DNA of 64,000 nucleotides. Origin: Anaeramoeba flamelloides. Lineage: Eukaryota > Metamonada > Anaeramoebidae. Numbering within the stretch: the first letter of the stretch is position 1; each line of letters starts with the position of its first letter. A model generated the notes under the pieces. It was not told the DNA's origin and ran no database searches. It worked only from the letters and a program-made list of their open reading frames with translations. Of this stretch, positions 48,222-57,693 are shown in pieces. Where the stretch lies: NCBI GenBank assembly GCA_027625915.1, contig JANTQA010000051.1, positions 2,480,501 through 2,544,500 of the forward strand, given 5' to 3'. Both the position numbers and the translations under genes were made by a program.

Positions 48222-48573
48222 AAAAATTGTGATTCACCTGAAATGATAAATTGAAAAAAAAAAAATTATCCTTTAGTATTCAAGAACAATTAATCACTAA
48301 ATATGATTTGTAATTCACTTTTAAGTCATTCTAAATCTATAAAAGCCTGATATTTTAAAAATAAAAAAAAATAAAACCAAAAACCAAAAAAAAGGTGAGT
48401 CACAATTTTTGAAATGAGCATTACCGATTTTTTATTACTGAACTTTCACTGAAAAAAAGTTGAAAAACAAGATTTTTTATGAATAATTAAATCCATTTTC
48501 AAAGACATTACATAGTCAAAATTTTCTTAGTGATTATTTGTCTTTTCGAAGATCTCTTTTTTTTTCCACATGA

Positions 48574-48649
<76 letters not shown>

Positions 48650-48835
48650 AAAAAAAAAGAAAAACAAAAGAAAAACAAAAATTTGAAAAAGCAAAACTAA
48701 AATTTGCAAAATTAGAAAAAATGATTCTGATTCAAAAATCTGGAAAATATTTTTTGTTAAGAAAACTGGAATAAACCCTCAAAACAACTCCCATTAACAT
48801 TATAAAGTGAGTCAAAATTTATGAAAAATAGTTTA
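48222..48835. mobile_element. Element family C, truncated copy with an A67 run
   Basis: Carries the centre (48,242-48,390) and right arm (48,391-48,835) of the palindromic element seen whole at 56.57-57.53 kb; the left arm is missing. It begins CAAAAATTGTGATTCACC, inverted to GGTGAGTCACAATTTTTGAA at about 48,392. Inside the arm, where other copies have a short A-rich tract, there is an uninterrupted run of 67 A (48581-48647). Confidence 0.65.
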
Positions 48836-48930
48836 ATTCAAAAATATTTTTTGGATTATTTTTATTAAGTTTTCATAATTAAACTAAAAATCAATGATTT
48901 GGTTTTTATTGATTTATATAAACTATTTTT

Positions 48931-49606
48931 CAGTCAAAGGGGACCAGTTGTAATAGTAAAATACACGTGTTTAAAGGGTTTGCAGAGATATTAGAAGAAA
49001 AATTTTATTTTGGAAATTTTCAAAATTGAAATCATTTTTTCACATTTTTTCTCATTTTATTTTTCGATTTTTTTTTTAAAAACTTCATTCATTTTAAAAA
49101 ATTTTTTTTATTGCAAGATCAATAGTCACTTGGTCAAAACGTGTTATTCTAATGTCATTGAAACCATGTAAAGATTATTGAGAAATCTATTAATTTCTAT
49201 TGCAATTCAATTCGATCTTTGATCTTGATATTTGTTTAATAAATCTGAAAATTTTTCACTTCATTTTCATTTCCTTTTTCAAATCGGGACCATAAATGCC
49301 AACAAACTTTGTTTGGGGGCTTAATTTATAAAAGAAAAGTACGGAAAATGAAGTAAAAAATGTTTCATATTTATTATTCAAATACCAGTAGAAGTTCAAA
49401 ATGAACATCCTTGTTTTTCTCAATAGGGCCCTAAGAATTTGAGTTTTTCAATTTTTAAGAAAAGCTATTGATTAATTAGTTTTCTTTCAGACATATATCA
49501 ACATTTCTTTGATGTCTTATTATTCGGTTTATTTCTTATTTTTTCTTCAAAAGTCAATTATATAAAATAATTGATATTTGAAAAAAACATTGGGCCCCAT
49601 TTACTG
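48931..49606. mobile_element. MITE family H, copy 2
   Basis: A 676-bp element with short inverted ends: CAGTCAAAGGGGACCAGTTG at left and CAGTAAATGGGGCCCAATGT for the right end in reverse complement. The matching copy lies inverted at 44.06 kb. The CAGT-type terminus suggests a Tc1/mariner-like origin, but flanking TA duplications are not visible. Confidence 0.75.
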
Positions 49607-49997
49607 AAACAGAGTTTAGTTTAAATTAATCAAATTCTTTAACTGATTTATTTTTTTGATATTTGATAATTCCATTAATTTTGATTATTGACAATATTTC
49701 TTCTATTTTTATAAAATGCTTCTATTTAATGTAAAATTTTTAATAAAATTAAGAATAAATTTCTTGGTTTATTACTAATAGATTTAACAAATATGAAATA
49801 CAATTTTTCCATATTATCATTATTTAAAATAATTTTACTCGTTGTTTCTTGTAATCCATTAATCTATTTCCAATAATTTTGATTTTCTTCAAATTCAATT
49901 ATAATCTGGAAATTTTTATGGTATTGATATAAAGACTATTCAAATTTTTTGAAATAAACCCATTTATCAATCAGTTTTGTGACTCATTAAGTTTTGT
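49607..49997. other. Spacer, nothing recognised
   Basis: AT-rich sequence between a MITE and a fold-back repeat, with no gene seen. Confidence 0.3.
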
Positions 49998-50610
49998 AAC
50001 AACTGAAATTTTTTAAAAAAGATTATCTAATGCTAGGTGTTGTGACTTGTTAAATTGGTTTTTAATTGATCAATCTTGGAATTAATCTGTGTTTTTATGG
50101 TTCAAAAATAGCAATTTTTGACAATTTATTTTTTTTTTTCCGAAATCTGAATTGAAGAGTGTAATACTAATAGATTGGTCGGTGAATAATAATGAATTTT
50201 GATTTTTGGGTTGTATGTCAATTGAAATATTTAATTAGGTTTGGTTTTGTTTGGATCTTTTAAAAAAAGTGATTTTTGGTTTGTTATTTGAAATCTTTTA
50301 TTCCCCTTAAATCCAATTAATTAAAAAAAATAGTTTTTTTTGAAAAAGCTCCAAATAAAACAAAACATAATTAAAAATTTCTATTGTTAACCCACAAATC
50401 ACATTTTTTTATAACTTAACTTCTCAATCCATCAGTCTTACACTCTTCAATTCGAATTTCGGAAAAAAAAAAATAAATTATCAAAAATTGCCTTTTTTGA
50501 ACCACTAACAAAACCCATACTAAATCCGAGATAGATCAGATAACAATCAAATTAACAAGTCGCCACACCTTACACAAGATAATCGTTTTTTTTAAAATTT
50601 CAGGGATTGT
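49998..50610. repeat. Fold-back repeat I (imperfect palindrome, about 610 bp)
   Basis: Two arms of about 280 bp in inverse orientation with a short centre near 50,290-50,320. The outer arms share CAATTTTTGA then TTCCGAAATTTG-like and GAAGAGTGTAA blocks, and the inner arms share GGTTTTGTTTGGA against TTTGTTTTATTTGGA. Arms are diverged, so it is old. A partial match lies at about 51,760-51,830. Non-coding. Confidence 0.7.
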
Positions 50611-51016
50611 AAACCTTAAATATAAGTATTGTTTTTTGTTTTGAAATAACTTATATACTTTGTTTAATTAAGTTGTCTAAAGATCTTTAAATACCCCCAA
50701 AATAACATTTTTTTACAAACTGGTGATTATTTTTTAACTCTGAAAATTAGTTAGTTTTTTTTTGAAAAAACAGTTATTTCACCTTTAATAAAAAAAGAAA
50801 ATAATTCTATATTTCAAAAGGCGTTGTTAAAAAAATTTAAATTTCAATAAAACAAAAAATATTTGTAGTATTTTATTAAATGAAGTAATTTCAATAATTA
50901 ATTTTTTTTCATTTTTTAATCATTTTTAAAAATATAAAATTCTTACTTTTATTATTATTAAATAATAGAAAAAATAAAATTATTTGATTTTTGATTATTC
51001 AGTTATAAAAAAATAA
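50611..51016. other. 3' flank of the SH3-PH gene
   Basis: AT-rich filler, likely including the 3' UTR of the gene ending at 51,017. No feature seen. Confidence 0.35.
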
Positions 51017-54000
51017 TTAATTTTTTTTTGGCATAGTTGGAAGTGGTTTATTTGGTCGAACAAGATTTTTCGATGACACATTATTATTATTAGTTGTTGT
51101 TGTATTTGAAGTGTTAGTATTATTTAATATTTTTGGTTTTTGTTGTATGGTCTTTTTTATAGGCTTGTTTGGAATTTGCGGAAGTTGTTTTTTATGTTTT
51201 GGCTTCACTTTTGGAACATCTTTTTTAACCTCCTCTTCGTTGTTCTTTTGTTAAATAAATACAATAGAAATAAATAGAATAACAATTATAATTATTAGAA
51301 TAGTTTTATTAACCAGATTACAATCCCCTTTTTGTTATCATTTTTTTTTAAAAATAAAAGATTATTAGCAGCGAAGTAATATATATCTTTACATTTTGCT
51401 AATTGTAATTTTAATTTTATAAAAATGTTTCATTTAATCACAATTATATTTTTAGATCATGAATTCAACTAGATTTTCAAAATAATTCCTAAATTTGTAA
51501 AATAGATTTGGTAAATGTTGTGAGAAAATTCTCAAATAGTTTTGAATTTAGCATGTTACAAAAGTAATTAAGTTTTACAATGAACTTTTAAAAGGTTAAA
51601 ATTTTGATATTTTATTGTTAAGGGTTTGGTAATTAAGATGAAAAATATTTGTCTGAATTAGAAAAAAAAATTTTGTGATTTTTTATCAAAACCAAATACC
51701 AATTCAAAAAACGAACCAGCAAATGATGATCTAAGATCGATCTCAAAAAATCAACAATGAAAAACAAGGAAATTTTTTGAAAAAGCGCCAAATAGTGACA
51801 TTTAATTTTCAATTTCTATTGTTATGAATTAGAATTTTGAATGCAACTGTTTGAGTTTTGAAGTGTTGGTCTTTAGCACTTTTTGATTTCTCAAAGATTT
51901 TTTTTTTCATTTTTTTCAAATGAGTTATTTTTATTGAAAGAATAATACAAAATCCTTACTTTTTCAAATATAGAAGATTATAAAACAACCAGAAAATAGA
52001 TTAAATTAAATTGATTTTGATTGTGTACTTGGGGAAAACAATTTGTTTCAAATTTAAGTATTTAGAAAATTTAAAAACAAGTCAAGATTGGATTTTTCAT
52101 TTCTTTTTTTTGAATTTTATGAAATTAGGATTCTGTTAGACATTTTTTTTTTGTTAATTGAATTTTTTGCCATTGGGCAAATGACTATTTTTTCTCGATC
52201 CCATTTTAGGTTTCTAATTTGAATTGTTTTTGTAATTGAGAGATAAGTGATTTTTTTTTTTTTGTTATTTGAATTTTTTATTTTTGAGTTACTCTTTTCA
52301 ACTGTTTTTTTTTTAAGTGAAATTTTTGAAATTGAGAACGTGATTCGATTTTTTGTCAACAAGATCATTTAAAATTTTTTTATGTTTTTAATTGCTTTTT
52401 TTTGCTATTGGGACACTATAAAATATTTTTCTTTTTTTTTAAAAATTGAATTTTTTGTAATTGAGATCTTGTTATTTTTTTTTGGAATTGTATTTAGTTT
52501 TATCAATGAGATCCTCTCAAAATTTTTATTAGGTATTTGATTTTTTTTTAACCAAAAGACATTCAATTTTACAGTATCCTTTTTAGAGAATAAACCACTC
52601 CTTGGATATGTACCAAATCCACGGTAAGTGGCTAGGCCCTTAATCTTTGAAAATGAAATGTAAAATTAATAAACTTTTTTATTTTGGAAAATAAGTGAAA
52701 TACGAATTTAATTGTAAAGAAAACTAAAAATGTAAAGTAAGATCAATAAAAACAAGTAAAAATAAATAATTAAGAATAAAAATGTAGTATTAATCACAAT
52801 AATAGTTTTTAAATACTCTCTTTTATTCAGGTGTTTTCTTTAATTTACCTATTATAATTTAAATTTTTTAAAAAATTTAACTATTTTTGAGATCTTAAAA
52901 ACCACTCATCGGATTTTGAGATCTAAATTGTGTTTGTATAGGTTGATAATAATAGAAGAAATTATTTTTAAAAGTTAATTAGTTTCTTCTTTTTGTTGGT
53001 TTTACTTTTCTGTGATTTCTATTAATTTTTACAATTAAAAAACGCGTTTCACTTTTTTCCCTGTTTCATTTTTTTTCTGCAAAAGTTAACTCGAAAATAT
53101 GATAATTAGAAGTCTAAAAATGTAATTGTTAGTTTCTTTCAAAAAAGAATTTTCACTCTTTAATGAATTAATTTTTACCAATTTTGGACTTTTAAACCAT
53201 TGTTGGCATTATTGATTGTCTTTATCCAATTGCTTAATAGCCCGATACATAACGAATCTTGTTGTTTAAATATTCTACCATTTTAGTGTCATTTCCAAAA
53301 GGTAGAAACTGAAAGATTTCGAAAAGGTTTAAACAACTTTAATAGAACAGCGTTAAGATGTTTTATTAAGACATTTTGGCTTTTTTCACTTTTTAAAAAT
53401 TGCTTTATGATTGCATTCATATTTTAAATAATACTGCTATTTTCCAATTCGTAAATGAAAAATTTTTATTTCAAATTCCCAAAATATTTTGCTAATTATT
53501 TGTTGAAAAAAAGCCTCGGCTTTCATAAAAGCTATTAGAAATGAAAATTGCATCTAATATGGGTTTTCCTTTTTGAACTTGGTGATAAATTTTTGAATTT
53601 GTTTAATGAATTTATCAGTATTCAATGCCAAGATCAAATACCTGTTAAAAAAATGAAAGTTTACATTGTTAACTCGTTCAATTTGTTCTGAAATTGCAAT
53701 AAACCAGTTTTGTCGATGTACTTCGTCCGTTGCGCGTAATTCCCATTTACGGTTTTTTGTAGAAATGAAAAAAAGACCCTTTTTGCTACTGTTTGTTGAT
53801 TTTTCAATTGTTGAGCCTCTTAATACAATATTGCCAAGTGGTTCAAAACCCTATTTCGTTTGCAATAGAAGTGCATATAAATAATTAAATATCGTTTTTA
53901 TGAGTTCTTCTGAATTAGAAAAGGTGTTGGATGAGAATAAAATTAAAAAGTTTTCGAAACGAGAAAAAGAATTTGGATTGTTTTTTTTTTTTGTTTTTTC

Positions 54001-55615
54001 ATTAAATAAAATAATTATTGTTTTCTTTTTCAGCTGTTATGAATTTGAAATCTCTTAATTTGGTCTTGAGAGTAAATCAAAATAGTGTTATTTCCAATTA
54101 ATAAATGAAAAATTTTTATTTCAAATTCTCAAAATAATATTACAAAGAATTCGTTGAAAAAAGACCAAGATGGTATTTACAAAATCAATTAAAAACGATA
54201 TTTCTAGAGAAGTTTAATAAAGCTTCCATATTGATCATTGAGAGAAAATTTTAATTAGGGTAATTTGATTTTAGCAGTAAAACCGCCTCTACAAATTACC
54301 ATGCCAAACATTTCGCAATGAAATCTTGTATAAAAGATTTAGATTTTGCTTTGAAGATCATCAGATTTCACACAGGATTATATTTCAATTTTGTGATCTG
54401 AAATTTAAAATATAAAGACATCACTTTTTGTACATGTGAAAGTGATGAATCAATAAAAAAATTTAATTTTAAATGTTTTATGACTGTTTGAAAAAAACTG
54501 AGGAATTAAAATATTCAATTATTTTACTCAAACCATTTCAAGTATCAAACCAAACAGTTCGAGCAACACTTTTGAAAAACTAAATCCCGTACTTTTTTAA
54601 AATACTGTTATTTTCCCTTTAATAAATGAAAATTTTTATTTCAAGTTCCAAAATGTATATTCATTAATTATTTCAGTTACAATCAAATTAACAGAGTGAA
54701 AATTTTGTTGAGATTTCGCTCAGGTAGGTTAATTAAACGTCTAAAAATATCATTTCTTAACGATTAGTTAAATATTTTAGGGGTTTTCAACTTATAATTC
54801 TTCTAAAAATATTTTGGAGAATATTTTGGAATTTGAAATAAAAATTTTCATTTTTTAATTGGAAAATAATAGTAGCACCAAAGTAAAGTGTTTTTTTTTT
54901 CTTTTCCGTTTTTAATTTTTATTCGAATTTAAAAATCAATCCTAAAGAAATTAAAGTGTCTAATTGTAAAATGTGGTTTTTTGATTGAACAATTTGGATT
55001 TTCAAAATTGAATCTCTTTAAATTTTTCTTTGAATTAAAAAACGACAACAAATAATTGCTTGTTTTTCATTGAAGTAAATCGTTCAAAAAAAAGGTGATT
55101 TGATTTTTTCTTGGAAACAAAGGAAAACAATCTCCAAATCTGTTTAATTTAATAATCTCAAATAGAAAGAAAAAGGGAAAGAGAAGGGGGGGGGGGGGGG
55201 AAATGAAATGAACTGAAAAGAAAAAAAAAGAGAAAGAAAAGAAAAAAAAGAAATAATTATTAATTGTATTTACATCTTGTGTTTTATAATAAATCATTGT
55301 TCGTGGGAAGAGTTTAAAGTATCGTTTTTTCCAAGTTTTAAATTTATTCCCTTTTTTAACAAGCCAACCTTCTTTAGAACACAGATTTTGCCTGTTATTT
55401 GTTTGGGTTTTTTGAACAAGCTCTTGTGGGGCTTGGCAGCTTTCAACATAATTGCTTGGGAATGCACCTTTTTGTTGGCTTTTCACATTTTCTCCTAAAA
55501 ACCATCCTTCTTCGATTATTCGTATTAATTTAATAACGTCACCAACTTTCAATGACAGCTCATCGTTTTGAGTTGCATTGTAATCAAATTTTACACAATA
55601 ATATTGTGTGCTCAT
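51017..55615 (-). CDS. SH3-PH adaptor protein, five exons
   Basis: Probably a membrane-linked cytoskeletal adaptor; that role is inferred from domains. Exons, all phase 0: 55274-55615, 53665-53850, 53249-53308, 52573-52644 and 51017-51244, giving about 295 residues. SH3 is at residues 4-57 (VKFDYNATQNDELSLKVGD, GWFLGE, GAFPSNYV, all family landmarks). PH is at about 81-172, cut by the first intron: exon 1 ends MIYYKTQD and exon 2 continues GFEPLGNIVLRG, with the C-terminal tryptophan helix HRQNWFIAISEQIE. Exon 3 (FLPFGNDTKMVEYLNNKIRY) and exon 4 (IKGLATYRGFGTYPRSGLFS) are short and were found by phase and splice signals. The last exon is Lys/Asn-rich with a proline motif, PNKPLPTMPK, which could itself be an SH3 ligand. 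Exon 3's donor (GTATCG) is weak and its 3' limit is tentative. Confidence 0.82.
51245..52572 (-). other. SH3-PH intron 4
   Basis: A 1,328-bp intron. Contains a decayed partial match to fold-back repeat I near 51,760-51,830 and T-rich filler. The 83-codon frame at 52,117-52,368 is judged to be chance. Confidence 0.5.
53430..53505. repeat. Family K repeat, solo end 1
   Basis: About 75 bp (GCTATTTTCCAATTCGTAAA then TGAAAAATTTTTATTTCAAA) matching the ends of the 54.60 kb element. Lies in SH3-PH intron 2. Confidence 0.6.
54080..54155. repeat. Family K repeat, solo end 2
   Basis: Same orientation as solo end 1 (GTTATTTCCAATTAATAAAT then GAAAAATTTTTATTTCAAAT). The two direct copies bracket SH3-PH exon 2. 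Confidence 0.6.
54602..54876. mobile_element. MITE family K, whole copy
   Basis: A 275-bp element with inverted ends of about 55 bp: left ATACTGTTATTTTCCCTTTA, right in reverse complement GCTACTATTATTTTCCAATT, both continuing through AAATGAAAATTTTTATTTCA. Non-coding. Confidence 0.72.
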
Positions 55616-56574
55616 TACTAAAAAGAAAATGTTAAGAAAAAGAAGTAAAAACGAAAAAATAAATTACAATATCAGATCGAAATTATTGGGAAAACCATAA
55701 TATTACGTTTTTCACATTGTATTTCATTTTTTTGTCTGTTAGTGTGACAAAAAAAGAAACTTGTCAAAAATGAAACTTTAGTTGAATAGTAAAACCAAAT
55801 ACAATTTAATATACACAAAAATGAAAGATTTTTGCTTTCTCTAACCAAGTAATTTGAACTATTATGTTAAAGCATTGTAGTTAATAAATGATTTGAAAAT
55901 TCCAGTTTATTGGTTTGGGACTAGATCCTAAGTCTTGCTCTTTAAATCAATGCTTAAAAGATCCGATTTTTCTTCTTTTGACTAAAAATTAATTTTTAAA
56001 AATAAGAAATTAAGGGATCAGTCTTTAAGGCTCAATAATGAATCACGGGTTTGTTTCATATCCAGGGAAGTGGACTGGCACAAAAAGGTATTCTGATAAT
56101 ACACTTTTTTTGCTTGATAAAATTCAAAAAAACAACGAAAAAAATTTCAGAGGATCTAATTGGAAAAAATTCAAATCTAAAATAAAAGTTTAATAGTAGA
56201 CAATTTATCCAAAAAAAATTACACTTTTCTTATTTTATATTTCAAAACCTTAAATATCTACTCGTTAAAAACAATTTATTTTATTTTAGGTATTAGCATC
56301 TACCAAGGAGAATTCTAATATTATAGTATTTTGTTATTGGATATAAATCACATTAGTGAAACATGGTTTAAATGTCTCTAAAAAATCGATTTGTCAAGTA
56401 GTTTGATTTTGTTTTCCCATCAATTAAAAATTATCGAAGTATTAGTAAAAAACCCCAGCAATTTCAGAAAAAAATATACATTTTAAGATAAGGTTAAAGG
56501 CTAAGAAATTGAGATTATGACTTTAAAATGTGAAAATATCTTTATGAACCAAAGAAATATAAACTATTTTTTAA
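55616..56574. other. Upstream of the SH3-PH gene
   Basis: 5' flank. A short motif, ATTAAGGGATCAGTCTT (about 56,007), also occurs at about 8,272, suggesting another dispersed repeat. No gene seen. Confidence 0.35.
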
Positions 56575-57535
56575 AAATTTTGACTCACTTTTTATGGTTA
56601 ATGGAAGTTATTTTGAGGGTTTATCCCAATATTCTTATTAAAAAATATTTTCAAATTTTTTGATCAGAATCATTTTTGCAAATTTTGCAAATTTTTGTTT
56701 GACTTTTTCAAATTATTGCTTTTCTTTTTCTTTGATACTTTTTCTTTTTTTTGAAAAATTCTTTTTACTTTTTTTTGATACTTTTTTTTTTGCAAAAGTT
56801 CAGGGAAAGAAAAAAAGATCTTCGAAAAGGCAAATAATCATAAAGAAAATTTCGACTATGTAATGTCTTTGAAAATGAATTTAATTATAAGCCAAAAATA
56901 TTATTGTTAACTTTTTTTCAGTGAAAGTTCAGTAATTAAAAAATTCTTAATGCAGATTTCAAAAATTGTAATGACTTTTTTTTAGATTTTGGCTTTATTT
57001 TTTTTTTAACAATTTTTAAAATATCAGGTTTTTATATATTGTAAATTCCTTTAAAAGTGAATTAAAAATCAGATTTGATTATTAGTTGTTTTTGAATACT
57101 CAAGGATATCTATATTCAATTTATTATTTCAGGCGAGTTACAATTTTTGAAATCTGCATTAAGGAATTTTGTATTACTGAACTTTCACTGAAAAAAAGTT
57201 AACAACAAGATTTTTGGCTTATAATTAAATTCATTTTCAAAGACATTACATAGTCGAAATTTTCATAGTGGTTATTTGTCTTTTTGAAGATCTTTTTTTC
57301 TTCACAAAATTTTTTGAAAAAAAAAAAAAAGAAATTCAAAGAATTAAAAAACGAAAAAAAAAAATAAAAGAAAAACAAAAATTTGAAAAAGAAAAACAAA
57401 AATTTGCAAAATTAGAAAAAATGATTCTGATCCAACAATTTGAAAATATTTTTTTGATAAGAATATGGGATAAACCCTCAAAACAACTTCCATTAACATT
57501 ATGAATTAAGTCAAAATTTTTGAAAAATAGTTTAT
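56575..57535. mobile_element. Palindromic element family C, whole copy
   Basis: Two arms of about 400 bp (56,575-56,970 and 57,128-57,535) in inverse orientation around a centre of about 150 bp. Shared arm blocks include AATGGAAG, TTTTGAGGGTTTATCCC, CAGAATCATTTTTG, GATCTTCGAAAAGGCAAATA, GACTATGTAATGTCTTTGAA and CAGTGAAAGTTCAGTAAT. The arms differ by small indels. Related pieces lie at 15.5 kb (one arm) and 48.2 kb (centre plus one arm). No protein is encoded; the frames over the arms are T- or A-run artefacts. Confidence 0.78.
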
Positions 57536-57693
57536 TATATTAAAATGAAAGTTTAAACAAGAGAAATAAAAAAATAATAAATATTTTTATGATTGTATTT
57601 TAAAAAAAAAAAAAAATTAAAAGAGAATCTTTTATAAACATGAATGGTTCATTGTTTTAGCATTTTTCATCTTTAATGTTTATGTTATTGGAT

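Larger units (their letters stand above)
53851..55273 (-). other. SH3-PH intron 1 with family K repeats
   Basis: A 1,423-bp intron splitting the PH domain. It contains a solo family K end, a solo end of hairpin element J at about 54,405-54,445, a whole family K MITE, and near the donor a run of 15 G (55186-55200). Confidence 0.7.

Noticed and set aside
48527-48709. A 60-residue poly-Phe frame
   Set aside because: Direct translation of the A67 run on the minus strand.
55067-55273. Extension of the SH3-PH first exon into a Phe/Pro-rich tail
   Set aside because: Splicing at 55,273 to 53,850 completes the PH domain; the tail is intron including the C15 run.
56660-57504. Three frames of 66-78 residues on both strands
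   Set aside because: All fall in the arms of the family C palindrome and read A- or T-rich tracts.
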